Assembly: GCF_026427775.1 (NCBI RefSeq)
Contig: NZ_CP044532.1
Location: 868,001-932,000 of the forward strand
Length of the DNA stretch: 64,000 nucleotides
Reading direction: 5' to 3'
Source: Arthrobacter sp. CDRTa11
Lineage (GTDB): Bacteria; Actinomycetota; Actinomycetes; Actinomycetales; Micrococcaceae
The position numbers and the translations under genes were made by a program. The notes under the pieces were generated by a model, which was not told the origin of the DNA, ran no database searches, and worked only from the letters and a program-made list of their open reading frames with translations. Positions 39,725 to 49,036 of the stretch are shown piece by piece (the first letter of the stretch is position 1; each line of letters opens with the position of its first letter).

Positions 39725-42601
39725 GTGGCGCTTGAACTCACACCGGTGCCCGGCGGGCGCCGGCACTCCTTCCGCGTCGCCCTCCGAATGGCGCGGCGCG
39801 ACATCAGCCGCCACAAGGGCCGCTCGCTGCTGATCATCCTGCTGATCATGCTCCCCGTGGCTGGCATGACAGGTGCCGCAACTCTGGTCCAGAGCATGCA
39901 GGAAACTCCCGGCGAACGGGTCCAGTACCAGCTCGGGAAGACGCAGGCGCGGTTCCAGTCACTGAATGCGGTGAACAGCGCGATGGTCCAGGACCCCCTG
40001 ATGGACCACATTGTGGCCTCCAATCCCCAGGACATCGATCCCGACTTCGTCGCCGCGGATCCCCAGGACGTCCTGCCTGCCGGCTACAAGATCCTGACGG
40101 AATCGCAGCTCGACCTCACCACCAGGGTCGGAGACGCAGATGTGTCCCTGATGGGCAGGGCCGTGGATGCCTTGAACCCTGCCTTTGAAGGGAAATTCCA
40201 GCTGCTGAACGGCAGGGCACCGCAATCTGCCGCGGAAGCTCTCGTTTCACCGGGTCTGCTGGACCGCTTTGGTATGGAACTGGGGGAAAACCTGACGACG
40301 TCGGCGGGTACCTTTACCGCCGTCGGCACCCTGCGTGACTTTGGGGTCTCGGACCGGAACGAAATTCTCTTCCTGAAACCGGGTCAGGGGGACGATGCAA
40401 TCGCACCCCTGCCGTCCGGGCGCGGTGGCCAGACTAAGTACTACCTGGTGGGCCCCGAGCCTGTGACCTGGGCCCAGGTCAGGGAGGCGAACACCGTTGG
40501 AGTGTCCGTACTCTCAAGGTCCGTGGCCTTCAATCTGCCCCCTATGGATCAGCGCAGTGTGGACGGTTCGCCGCCGCAGTACGAGCAGGCCACACCCTAT
40601 TCCGCCTACCTCACGGGCGGCTTCATTGGAGCCCTTGCCCTGCTGGAGGTCGGATTGCTGGCCGGCGCAGCCTTCTCCGTCGGAGCCAAACGTCAGATTC
40701 GCGAGTTGGCGCTTTTGGCTGCTTCGGGCGCCGAGGCCCCCACCGTCCAGGCGGTGGTCATGGCGGCCGGCCTGTGGCTGGGAACCATTGCCGTCGCTGC
40801 CGGGGCGGCGCTGGGCCTCGCGGGCGCTGCGGGTGCGGTGTTCTGGGTACGTTATCTCGGCTCCGAGCGGCTGGCAGGCTTCCACCCGGATATCCTTTTG
40901 ACCGCCACTGCCATGCTTATGGGACTGGGGGCCTGTATTCTCGCTGCGCTTGCGCCGGCCCGCCAGGTGTCACGGCAGGCGGTGCTGGGGGCTCTGAAGT
41001 CCGGGCGGGCGCCGGTGACAACGGGAAAATGGCCGCAGCGAATCGGTGCAGGGATGCTGCTGCTGTCCGCTGTTCTGCTGTTTTCCGGCAACGCCCTGGC
41101 CGACGTCCCGGCCGACCCCGACCTGCTCAACGACAGAATGCCGTTGATTACAGGGCTCGTGATCGCCGGTGCCGTGCTGGCGGTGACCGGACTGGTGCTT
41201 GTGACGGGATTCGTGGTGGCGCTGATGACCAGCCGGACCGGCAGGCTGCCGCTCCCGTTGCGGATGGCTGCACGGGACTCCGCCCGCAACCGCAGCCGTA
41301 CTGTTCCTGCCGTGGCCGCAGTGCTGGCGGCGGCCACGCTGGCCAGTGCCGCCATGGTTCTTGCAGCCAGTCAGGAGGCACGGGAGCGGGAAAACCACCA
41401 GTGGAACGCTTTGCCAAACCAGGTGGTGTTGCCCTTGAATGAGTCTGGTCCGCCCTTGGCAGATGGCTCCCTCCCGGCACCGGTGGCCGTGGATCCTGCC
41501 AAGTTCACCAGCGCTTTGAAGAACGCCGTAGGCACGGTGTCCTGGACGCAAGTCCTGGAGACGCCACGGGTCACAAACTGTCCCAGGGGCCCTGAAGCTG
41601 ATCTCTCCATTCCGCCCGTTACTCCCACTTTCAACTGCCTCCTCTACTCGCTGAAAGTGCCGGCAGGGAACGAATGCGCCCTGACCGAGGGCCAAAGGGT
41701 CCAGGATCCGCGGGATTGGCGCTGCCAGGGCTCAATGCGCCCCATCGGCTTCAGTTCCAGCGGCTCGCTGGCAGTGGGCGGCGAGGCCGAGATCCGCGCC
41801 ATGCTGGGAACGGCGCCTTCCGCAGAGGCACTGGAGGCGCTCAGCAACGGCGGCATGGTGGTGACCAATCCCGTCTTTGTGCAGGACGGACGCGCAGTCG
41901 TGGAAGGGGCCGATATGCGTCGGGACAAGGTGTCCACGACCCAGATGCACGCCGGCTACGAGGTGGTCACGTCAACGGAGGTGCCCGCCGTCGTGATGGT
42001 TCCCGAGGTTCCGGTTCCATACTTCGGCGTCATCTCACCGGCCGCCGCCAAATCCGCGGGCATCCGGCTCACGGAATCTTCCCTGCTGGTCCAGTTCAGC
42101 GCCTATCCCAGCCCGGCGGAGCAGGACCTGTTGGCGTCAACCGCTGCCGGTTTCTTCGGAAGTACCCCAATTGGGATTTACGTTGAGCCGGGGGTGGACC
42201 GGGATTCTTCCTGGGTCATCTGGTCCATCGTGGGGATCAGTGCGCTGATCACGCTCAGTGCTGCCGGCATCACCACGGGGCTGTCGCTTGCCGACTCGCG
42301 CAGTGACCATATGACCCTTGCCGGAGTCGGCGCGGCGCCCAGGCTGCGGAAAGCACTGGCCGGAGCCCAGGCCCTGATGACGGGTGGTCTGGGGTCCTTC
42401 CTGGGCTGCCTTGCCGGTGTAGCCCCGGCGGTCATTATTGTCCATGCCTCGGGACGGGCCACAGGACTGGGTGCAGACGCGGTTGTCCCGTGGCTGCAGC
42501 TGCTGGCGCTGGTGATTATTGTGCCTCTCACCGGCTCGGCTTTGGCCTGGATATTCACCCGGGCACGCCTGCCGATGTCCCGCCGCGGCCTGGGAACCTG
42601 A
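39725..42601 (+). CDS. FtsX-like permease (MacB-type mechanotransmission protein)
   Basis: Membrane protein of 958 residues with an N-terminal helix (SLLIILLIMLPVAGMTGAATL), an extracytoplasmic domain of about 240 residues, three helices of the first FtsX domain (GGFIGALALLEVGLLAGAAF onward), a helix pair near the middle, a second extracellular domain with Cys-containing regions (TNCPRGPE, NCLLYSL, NECALTEG) and a second FtsX domain at the end. Partner of the preceding ATPase. Unlike transporters that pump across the membrane, MacB-like machines transmit force to the periplasmic side. Substrate unknown. Confidence 0.9.
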   Translation: MALELTPVPGGRRHSFRVALRMARRDISRHKGRSLLIILLIMLPVAGMTGAATLVQSMQETPGERVQYQLGKTQARFQSLNAVNSAMVQDPLMDHIVASNPQDIDPDFVAADPQDVLPAGYKILTESQLDLTTRVGDADVSLMGRAVDALNPAFEGKFQLLNGRAPQSAAEALVSPGLLDRFGMELGENLTTSAGTFTAVGTLRDFGVSDRNEILFLKPGQGDDAIAPLPSGRGGQTKYYLVGPEPVTWAQVREANTVGVSVLSRSVAFNLPPMDQRSVDGSPPQYEQATPYSAYLTGGFIGALALLEVGLLAGAAFSVGAKRQIRELALLAASGAEAPTVQAVVMAAGLWLGTIAVAAGAALGLAGAAGAVFWVRYLGSERLAGFHPDILLTATAMLMGLGACILAALAPARQVSRQAVLGALKSGRAPVTTGKWPQRIGAGMLLLSAVLLFSGNALADVPADPDLLNDRMPLITGLVIAGAVLAVTGLVLVTGFVVALMTSRTGRLPLPLRMAARDSARNRSRTVPAVAAVLAAATLASAAMVLAASQEARERENHQWNALPNQVVLPLNESGPPLADGSLPAPVAVDPAKFTSALKNAVGTVSWTQVLETPRVTNCPRGPEADLSIPPVTPTFNCLLYSLKVPAGNECALTEGQRVQDPRDWRCQGSMRPIGFSSSGSLAVGGEAEIRAMLGTAPSAEALEALSNGGMVVTNPVFVQDGRAVVEGADMRRDKVSTTQMHAGYEVVTSTEVPAVVMVPEVPVPYFGVISPAAAKSAGIRLTESSLLVQFSAYPSPAEQDLLASTAAGFFGSTPIGIYVEPGVDRDSSWVIWSIVGISALITLSAAGITTGLSLADSRSDHMTLAGVGAAPRLRKALAGAQALMTGGLGSFLGCLAGVAPAVIIVHASGRATGLGADAVVPWLQLLALVIIVPLTGSALAWIFTRARLPMSRRGLGT

Positions 42602-42643
42602 CCGCTCGCCCCCACCCGCCTGCCGCTCGCCGCCACCTTCCTG

Positions 42644-42685
42644 CCGCTTACCGCTGCGGGCGCGCCGCTCAGCGCTGCGGGCGCG
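42644..42685. repeat. tandem 21-bp repeat
   Basis: Two adjoining copies of a 21-bp unit, CCGCTTACCGCTGCGGGCGC then G, and CCGCTCAGCGCTGCGGGCGC then G, with 19 of 21 positions matching. Degenerate CTGCCGCT copies lie just upstream (42620-42643). It fills the 170-bp gap between the permease stop and cstA. Confidence 0.65.
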
Positions 42686-42773
42686 CCACGCCAGCTGAAT
42701 CCGGACGTGCGGCGCCCCTGCGTTGGTAGGGTGCCTTCTGAGCAACTGGAGCAGGAACTCTCAAGGAGGAGAC

Positions 42774-45073
42774 ATGGCCGGAATGCCTGGTGAAGCTGTA
42801 GATTCAACGCGTCGGGGCGGATCTTTGACCGCAGATCCGGACCTTCCTCCCACCGCCGTGGACGAGGCCGTCCGTGAGGCGGAAGAGAAGAAGTGGACGC
42901 CAGCCAAGATCGCACTCTGGTCCGCAATCGCACTCCTGGGCGGCGTGGCCTGGTTCATGCTGGCCATTATCCGCGGTGAAACGGTCAACGCCATCTGGTT
43001 TGTCTTCGCCTCCGTCTGCACCTTCTCATCGGCTACCGGTTCTACTCCAAGGTCATTGAGAAGTTCCTGCTCAAGCCCGATGACCGGCGTGCCACACCGG
43101 CGGAGTACAAGGCCGACGGCAAGGACTACGTCCGGACGGACCGCAACGTCCTGTTTGGCCATCACTTCGCGGCCATCGCCGGCGCCGGACCCCTGGTGGG
43201 ACCGGTCATTGCAGCACAGATGGGTTACCTTCCGGGCACCATCTGGATCATCATCGGTGTGGTGTTTGCAGGCGCCGTCCAGGACTACCTGGTGATGTTC
43301 TTCTCCATGCGCCGCGGCGGCCGTTCCCTGGGCCAGATGGCCCGCGAGGAACTTGGCGTCATCGGCGGCACCGCAGCGCTGGTGGCCACGTTGCTCATCA
43401 TGGTGATCATCGTCGCGATCCTTGCCCTCGTCGTCGTCAATGCCCTCGGTGAAAGCCCCTGGGGAGTCTTCTCCGTTGGCATGACCATCCCGATTGCCCT
43501 GTTCATGGGGGTCTACCTCAGGTTCCTCAGGCCCGGCAAGGTCATGGAGGTTTCCCTGATCGGCTTCCTGCTGCTGATGGCCGCAATCATCGGCGGCGGC
43601 GCCGTTGCGGGTACCGAATGGGGTGCCGCGTTCTTCCACCTGGACAAGGTCACCATCGCGTGGGGCCTGATCGTGTACGGCTTCATCGCGGCGATCCTTC
43701 CCGTCTGGCTCCTGCTGGCTCCCCGCGACTACCTCTCCACATTCATGAAGATCGGCGTGATCGTGATGCTGGCACTTGCCATCGTGGTGGTCCGTCCCGA
43801 AATCACCGTCCCCGCGTTCAGCGAGTTCGCCGGCCGCGACAATGGGCCGGTCTTCTCCGGCGCCCTGTTCCCGTTCCTGTTCGTGACCATCGCCTGTGGA
43901 GCGCTGTCCGGTTTCCATGCCCTCATTTCCTCCGGCACCACGCCCAAACTCATCGAAAAGGAACGCCAGACCCGCTTCATCGGCTACGGCGGCATGCTGA
44001 TGGAGTCCTTTGTGGCCATCATGGCGCTCGTGGCGGGCATCTCCATCGACCGCGGCCTGTACTTCGCCATGAACTCGCCGGCCGCCCTCACCGGCGGAAC
44101 CGTGGAGACGGCTGCAGCCTGGGTCAACAGCCTCGGGCTCGCCGGGGTGAACCTCACACCTGATTTCCTGGCCCAGACAGCAGCCAACGTCGGCGAAGAA
44201 AGCATTGTCTCCCGGACAGGGGGCGCCCCGACACTGGCCGTGGGTCTGGCGCACATCATGCAGCAGTTCATCGGTGGCACCGCCATGATGGCTTTCTGGT
44301 ACCACTTCGCCATCATGTTCGAGGCGCTGTTCATCCTCACCGCGGTCGACGCCGGCACCCGGGTTGCGCGGTTTATGCTTCAGGACTCCATCGGCAACTT
44401 TGTCCCCAAGTTCAAGGAAGCCTCCTGGCGGCCGGGAGCCTGGCTGTGCACTGCAGTGATGGTGGGGGCCTGGGGCGCAGTACTGCTGATGGGGGTGACA
44501 GATCCGCTTGGCGGCATCAATACCCTGTTCCCGCTGTTCGGCATCGCCAACCAGTTGCTTGCCGCCATCGCCCTTGCGGTCTGCATGGCCATTGCGGCGA
44601 AACGCGGTGCATACAAGTACCTCTGGATTGTTGCCCTGCCGCTGGCCTTCGCGGCGGTGGTCACCATCACGGCCAGCTTCCACAAGATCTTCTCGCCGGT
44701 GCCGGCAGTGGGCTATTTCGCCAACAACGCCGCCTTCTCCAAGGCCCTTGCCGATGGTAAAACCGAATTCGGCACGGCCAAGACCGTTGCAGCCATGGAG
44801 GCCGTGGTGCGCAACACCATGATCCAGGGCTGGCTTTCCGTCATCTTCGTCACGCTGAGCATCATCGTTATCGCCACGGCAGTGCTGGCCACTGTGAAGG
44901 CCTACCGCAACACCGCTGCGGGGACCGCCAACCGGGACCACGAAGACGAGGCCCGTCCCTCCCGGGTCTTCGCGCCGGCGGGACTCATCGCTTCCCCTGC
45001 CGAACGGGAGCTGATGGCCGAATGGAACAAACTGCCGGCTGAGTTGCGGTTCGAAAAAGCCGGGCACCACTGA
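42774..45073 (+). pseudogene. cstA: carbon starvation protein CstA, interrupted by a one-base frameshift
   Basis: Peptide/pyruvate-type transporter of the CstA family, about 766 residues if the frame is restored. The first frame (from ATG 42774, preceded by AAGGAGGAGAC) gives WTPAKIALWSAIALLGGVAWF and FVFASVCTF. At about 43025 one C appears to be missing; adding it restores LIGYRFYSKVIEKFLLKPDD in the next frame, followed by the CstA hallmark GHHFAAIAGAGPLVGPVIAAQ and the rest of the multi-helix protein to 45073. The second frame is intact for 625 residues. Either a recent natural mutation or a sequencing error; there is no good slippery site. Confidence 0.85.
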
Positions 45074-45276
45074 TGCGTTCGGGACTGGCTTCGATCACGT
45101 CGGCATTCCGCGGATTCGCCAGGTACCTCAGCGCGGTCCTGGGCGCGGACGCCTACGCAAAGTACGTCGAGCACCACCGAACCGCAGGACATGAGGCGCT
45201 GCCAATGGGTGAGCGCGAATTCTGGCGGGACAGGACGGACAGGCAGGACAGCAACCCGCAAGGGAGATGCTGCTGA
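45073..45276 (+). CDS. YbdD/YjiX-family small protein
   Basis: Protein of 67 residues with the DUF466 pattern: GFARYLSAVLGADAYAKYVEHHRTAGHEALPMGEREFWRDR. The YbdD/YjiX proteins are encoded next to CstA/YjiY/BtsT transporters in many bacteria and are probably needed for their function. Its ATG overlaps the cstA stop by one base. The end (NPQGRCC) has a Cys pair with no known role. Confidence 0.9.
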   Translation: MRSGLASITSAFRGFARYLSAVLGADAYAKYVEHHRTAGHEALPMGEREFWRDRTDRQDSNPQGRCC

Positions 45277-45340
45277 TGGTTTGGTTACGGAGTGTCACCG
45301 GACTGTCCAGTGAGCCGCCGGCACGTGAGAGTATGAACCC

Positions 45341-45967
45341 ATGAGCGATCCGAAAGACACTCAGCAAGACGAGGTCCCGGTAGAGGGCAAGACCCTCGAC
45401 GGGCAACAGCCCGCGCCGGTTGGGCCCATTCCGGCGAACGGAAACAGATCCAAGGGCAGCAACCTGCAGGACCTGGTGGATGAACCTGCCAAAGTTATGC
45501 GGATTGGCACCATGATCCGCCAGCTGTTGGAGGAGGTTAAGGCCGCTCCGCTGGACGATGCCGCGCGCGGACGCCTGGCCGAGATCCACGAGCGGTCCAT
45601 CAAGGAGCTCGAGGACGGGCTGGCGCCGGAGCTGGTGGAAGAACTGGACCGCATCAGCCTGCCTTTCCCGGACGACGCCACTCCGTCCGATGCTGAGCTG
45701 CGCATCGCGCAGGCTCAGCTGGTCGGTTGGCTGGAGGGGCTGTTCCACGGCATTCAGACCGCCATTGCGGCACAGCACGCCGCCCGCGAGCATGCCGCCG
45801 CGCAACTGCAGCTCCGGCAGCTCCCGCCGGGCACCATGATTGCTCCGGGTGTGGTCATCGGCGAAAACGGCGAGCCGCAGCGGGCGCAGGCGGGCCAGCC
45901 GCGCCCGGCTCCGTCGAAGCCGGGCAGGCCGGAGGATCCGGACCACGGTCCCGGCCAGTACCTGTAG
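45341..45967 (+). CDS. bpa: bacterial proteasome activator Bpa
   Basis: Ring-forming, ATP-independent activator of the actinobacterial 20S proteasome, 208 residues. Polar N-terminus, then a helical core (about 45-145) with LVDEPAKVMRIGTMIRQLLEEVKAAPLDD and ELRIAQAQLVGWLEGLFHGIQTAI, and a flexible tail ending in the proteasome-docking motif GQYL (205-208), as in mycobacterial Bpa (Rv3780). It is followed 6 nt later by another small gene in the same direction. If a proteasome exists in this strain, it is not encoded in the window. Confidence 0.93.
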   Translation: MSDPKDTQQDEVPVEGKTLDGQQPAPVGPIPANGNRSKGSNLQDLVDEPAKVMRIGTMIRQLLEEVKAAPLDDAARGRLAEIHERSIKELEDGLAPELVEELDRISLPFPDDATPSDAELRIAQAQLVGWLEGLFHGIQTAIAAQHAAREHAAAQLQLRQLPPGTMIAPGVVIGENGEPQRAQAGQPRPAPSKPGRPEDPDHGPGQYL

Positions 45968-45973
45968 TTCCGC

Positions 45974-46435
45974 TTGGGCTTCTTTACCGCCGCCCGCCAA
46001 GGGCGCAAGGACGACGCCGAACTCGGCAAGGGTCTGTGGCGCCGCGCCCACGACCGCTTCCACCGTGGCCTGGACCGTTACCACCAGGTCCTGGAAGGCG
46101 TCGAGGATGACCAGCTGTATGGCGAACTCGTTGAGGTGGCCAATGAACTGGCCGGGCTCCTGGACCGGGTCAGGGTTGTCTGCCTGGAAGCCCAGCGACG
46201 GTCGCCCAGCGATGGCCTGGACATCCCCGGCCCTCTGGCCGGAGTGCACCGATCCCTTTCCAAGGCCGGCAACTCCCTGGCCACCACGGCTGAGGCAGCG
46301 GCCATGCTGCGGCTGGCTGTTGGACCGGTACCGGTAGGCGCCGCGTCCGTGCGGCGCCGCGCCGAATCAGTGTTTGAGCAGGTGGCCGACGCCGAAAGAC
46401 GGCTGGCCGAGGATGCCGCAGGCCAGCCGGGCTAG
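45974..46435 (+). CDS. conserved helical protein next to bpa
   Basis: Predicted soluble helical protein of 153 residues, function unknown. Recognisable segments: RRAHDRFHRGLDRYHQVLEGVEDDQLYGELVEVANELAGLLDRVRVVCLEAQRRSP and a C-terminal coiled region AESVFEQVADAERRLAEDA. It begins with a TTG 6 nt after the bpa stop, so it is probably translated with bpa. The start is the least certain part because no strong ribosome site is visible. Confidence 0.75.
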   Translation: MGFFTAARQGRKDDAELGKGLWRRAHDRFHRGLDRYHQVLEGVEDDQLYGELVEVANELAGLLDRVRVVCLEAQRRSPSDGLDIPGPLAGVHRSLSKAGNSLATTAEAAAMLRLAVGPVPVGAASVRRRAESVFEQVADAERRLAEDAAGQPG

Positions 46436-46510
46436 TATTCCCGGTTAAGCGTCTGGCTGATCCGGGGCGTTTCACTTCAGGCTGCCCAGCTCCTTTGGCA
46501 GGATGACTGG

Positions 46511-47356
46511 ATGACTCTTTCACCCACACTGACTTTTAATGACGGCCACACCATTCCCCAGCTCGGGTACGGTGTGTGGCAGGTTGAGGACGGCGTTGCG
46601 GAAAAGGTGGTCCGCCAGGCCTTCGAAGCGGGCTTCCGCCACATCGACACCGCCAGGATCTACGGCAACGAGGCAGGCGTTGGCCGTGCCATCGCGGGTT
46701 CGGGCCTGACGCCGGACGAAATTTTCATCACCACCAAGCTCTGGAATGCCGATCAGGGCTACGAACCCACGCTGGCGGCCTTCGAGGAATCACTGGACAG
46801 GTTGGGCCTGGAAAAACTGGATCTGTACCTCATCCACTGGATGCAGCCTCAGCAGGACAAGTATGTTGACACGTGGAGGGCACTGATTGAGCTCCAAAAG
46901 CGTGGACGCGTGAAGTCCATCGGGGTTTCGAACTTCACGGCCAAGGGGATTCAGCGGCTCATCGATGAAACCGGCGTGGTTCCGGCCATCCACCAGATCG
47001 AACTGCACCCGTACTTCAGCCAGCAGGAACTGCGGGACTTCGGCAGGGAGAAGGGCATCCTGACCCAGGCCTGGTCACCCCTCGGCCAGGGTGGAGCTCT
47101 TCTGGAGGACCCCGCCGTGGCTGCCGTTGCAGCCAAGCACCATGCCACCCCGGCCCAGGTGGTTATCGCCTGGCACCTGGCCATCGGCAATGTGGTGATT
47201 CCGAAATCAGTCACGGAGTCCAGGATCCAGGAAAACTACGCAGCCCTGGACATCACATTCGACGAAGATGATGTCCAGGCGATTAACCGCCTGGACCGCA
47301 CTGCAGCTGGCGGGGGCCGCATCGGCCCCGATCCCGCCGTTTCAGACTTCGCCTAG
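46511..47356 (+). CDS. aldo/keto reductase
   Basis: NADPH-dependent oxidoreductase of 281 residues, (alpha/beta)8 barrel. The catalytic tetrad is visible: Asp in FRHIDTARIYGNE, Tyr in the same IYGNE motif, Lys in ITTKLWN and His in LYLIHWM. The later PKSVTESRIQENYAALDITFDEDDV is the 3(10)-region that binds the 2'-phosphate of NADPH. Resembles 2,5-diketo-gluconate reductase-type enzymes. A strong hairpin follows its stop. Confidence 0.93.
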   Translation: MTLSPTLTFNDGHTIPQLGYGVWQVEDGVAEKVVRQAFEAGFRHIDTARIYGNEAGVGRAIAGSGLTPDEIFITTKLWNADQGYEPTLAAFEESLDRLGLEKLDLYLIHWMQPQQDKYVDTWRALIELQKRGRVKSIGVSNFTAKGIQRLIDETGVVPAIHQIELHPYFSQQELRDFGREKGILTQAWSPLGQGGALLEDPAVAAVAAKHHATPAQVVIAWHLAIGNVVIPKSVTESRIQENYAALDITFDEDDVQAINRLDRTAAGGGRIGPDPAVSDFA

Positions 47357-47365
47357 ATCCGGCTG

Positions 47366-47408
47366 ACAGACCCGCACGTCCTGCAACCGGCAGGGCGTGC
47401 GGGTCTGT
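47366..47408 (+). terminator. terminator after the aldo/keto reductase gene
   Basis: Arms ACAGACCCGCACGTCCTGC and GCAGGGCGTGCGGGTCTGT pair with one G-T and surround a 5-nt loop, just past the stop. Confidence 0.82.
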
Positions 47409-47423
47409 TAAGACGGCGTGCAC

Positions 47424-47609
47424 CTATGCAGCGAGCCGGATCTGCTCAACGGCGACCGCGTCAACAACAGCCCACGAATCCTCGCCTGTGCAGTTCCGGC
47501 TGGCGAAGCGCTCCGCCTCTTCAAGGGTGTCAAAGGTTTCCGCCAGGATCCGGCCGCAATCGGCGTCGAAGTACGTGACGTGAAATTCCTGTACGAGTTG
47601 ATTTTCCAT
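47424..47609 (-). CDS. small hypothetical protein
   Basis: Protein of 61 residues beginning MENQLVQEFHVTYFDADCGR, with LEEAERFASRNCTGEDSWAVVDAV. It may be a small alpha/beta domain with a pair of cysteines. The longer upstream open frame is not coding-like. It sits between the aldo/keto reductase terminator and the coiled-coil gene. Unknown function; existence is moderately likely from its codon use and intact domain-like sequence. Confidence 0.55.
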   Translation of the reverse strand: MENQLVQEFHVTYFDADCGRILAETFDTLEEAERFASRNCTGEDSWAVVDAVAVEQIRLAA

Positions 47610-47785
47610 AAATCCAGTGTGCAACCGGGGTCTGACATTATCGGGGGAAGCAGTTCCGCGTGTCGCTGCGAGGTGCCGGCCCGCCGGCGACCCGCGCTGA
47701 AGAAGTCCGCCATGTCCCGCGGAACTGTTGCCTGCTTCAGGCTGACCGGGGCGCTTTGATTGCCTGTATGTTTCGCTTCGCCGCC

Positions 47786-48763
47786 TCACTCACCGGCCAG
47801 GCGGAGCACCCGTTCCCGCGCCAGCACGGCCGAGCGCTGCACTTTGTCGGCCGCCCTGGCCAGCTGCTTCGCTTCGGCGGCGGTTGCGTCCAGCCGCTTC
47901 CGGGCCCTATCCAGCTGCTCCTCGGAGGCCTTGAGTCTCGCCCTGAGCTCCTGTGTCTCCTCCGTCAGCCGGGAAACCTCCGCCCGGTCCTTCTCGGACT
48001 CGTTCTGGCGTTCCTGTGCCAGCCGCGCAGCCTCATCCGCAGCAGCGTTTGCCTCGGCAAGAGCTGCTTTGGCCTTTTCCAGGGCCGATGGCGACGACGG
48101 CCGCGGTGTCTGCCGGACCGCCTGCAGCCGTGGCTTCTCTGCCTGGCGGCGGGGGGCGGCTTCCGCCGTCGTTCGTGGCTTAGTGGCCGGGGCTTTGCCC
48201 GGCGCAACTGGAGGTCGGGCAGAACGCTGAACGGACACAGCCCCGGGGACAGCCACCACACCGTCAAGCTCAACCGTATCCACGCCGTCGGCGGACAGTG
48301 CCTGCAGCAGCCGTCCACTCCGGACCGCCGCCGCAGCACCTTCGTCTGCTGTCACGGCCTGCAGCGTCCGCTCGACGTCGGACGCTATGGTGGCGCTGAT
48401 GCTGCGTCCCTGCTGTTCAGCCACCGAGCCGGCCGTCTGGACGGCGGCGGCGAGCATTTTGCGTCGCTCCCTGCCCAGTTCCCGGAGGGCAGCCGCATCC
48501 AGGGACGACTGCGCTGCGCGCATCCGCTCGCCAAGTTCTGCCAGCTCATCAAGGACCTCGGGCTGATGCACGGCCAGCATGTTGACGGCCCACGCTGCCA
48601 CAGAAGGCTTGGGCAAAGCGCGCACAGCGGCCGGTAGCTCGTTCCCGGAACCGGCGGCGTCCTTGGCTGCGGCTGTGCGGGCGGCGATGAATTCGTCGAC
48701 GGGCAAGGCGTACAGCCTGTTCGCGATCTTAGCCAGGGCCTCGTCATCCATGCACGCCATCAT
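47786..48763 (-). CDS. conserved protein with coiled-coil C-terminus
   Basis: Actinobacterial protein of 325 residues, function unknown. The N-terminal domain (about 1-170) contains RLYALPVDEFIAARTAAAKDAAG and LPKPSVAAWAVNMLAVHQPEVLDELAELGERMRAAQ, a recurring actinobacterial family. A Pro/Ala/Arg linker follows, then a long heptad-rich coiled coil from about 228 (ALEKAKAALAEANAAADEAARLA) to the end. No signal or membrane segment. A downstream in-frame ATG (48751) is an alternative start. Confidence 0.8.
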   Translation of the reverse strand: MMACMDDEALAKIANRLYALPVDEFIAARTAAAKDAAGSGNELPAAVRALPKPSVAAWAVNMLAVHQPEVLDELAELGERMRAAQSSLDAAALRELGRERRKMLAAAVQTAGSVAEQQGRSISATIASDVERTLQAVTADEGAAAAVRSGRLLQALSADGVDTVELDGVVAVPGAVSVQRSARPPVAPGKAPATKPRTTAEAAPRRQAEKPRLQAVRQTPRPSSPSALEKAKAALAEANAAADEAARLAQERQNESEKDRAEVSRLTEETQELRARLKASEEQLDRARKRLDATAAEAKQLARAADKVQRSAVLARERVLRLAGE

Positions 48764-48827
48764 AGGCTGTAGGCTGCTTCCCGCAGGGCGCTCTGCCCCC
48801 GACTCGATGGGCGCAGCTTAACCAGCG

Positions 48828-48863
48828 AAAAACCCCCTAGAAACCTTGATTTCCAGGGGGTTT
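48828..48863 (-). terminator. terminator of tRNA-Thr
   Basis: On the minus strand AAACCCCCTGGAAA pairs with TTTCTAGGGGGTTT and is followed by TTTC, a good intrinsic terminator. Confidence 0.8.
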
Positions 48864-48869
48864 ATCCCG

Positions 48870-48942
48870 AGCTTCCTATCAGAATCGAACTGATGACCTT
48901 TTCATTACGAGTGAAACGCTCTACCGACTGAGCTAAGGAAGC
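48870..48942 (-). tRNA. tRNA-Thr (anticodon CGT)
   Basis: Seventy-three nucleotides with acceptor GCTTCCT/AGGAAGC, D arm AGCTCAGTCGGTAGAGC, anticodon stem TTTCA/TGAAA with loop CTCGTAA (anticodon CGT) and T arm with AGTTCGATTCT. No encoded CCA. Confidence 0.96.
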
Positions 48943-49036
48943 ACCGCACGTTCGCCCGGAAGAACCGGGCGCTTCATGCAAGAGTCAACTGTAATAGAGT
49001 CCCTGCACCCGGGTCAAAATGGACGCCCGACTGTGC

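Noticed and set aside
43015..43030. Programmed -1 ribosomal frameshift in cstA
   Set aside because: A -1 slip would restore the frame, but the site lacks an X-XXY-YYZ heptamer and I see no downstream pseudoknot; CstA is not known to use one.
42761..45070. Uninterrupted 769-codon minus-strand open frame opposite cstA
   Set aside because: It lies exactly antisense to a well-supported membrane protein, is rich in Gly, His, Asp and Gln, and has no domain. High-GC genes often leave their antisense frame open.
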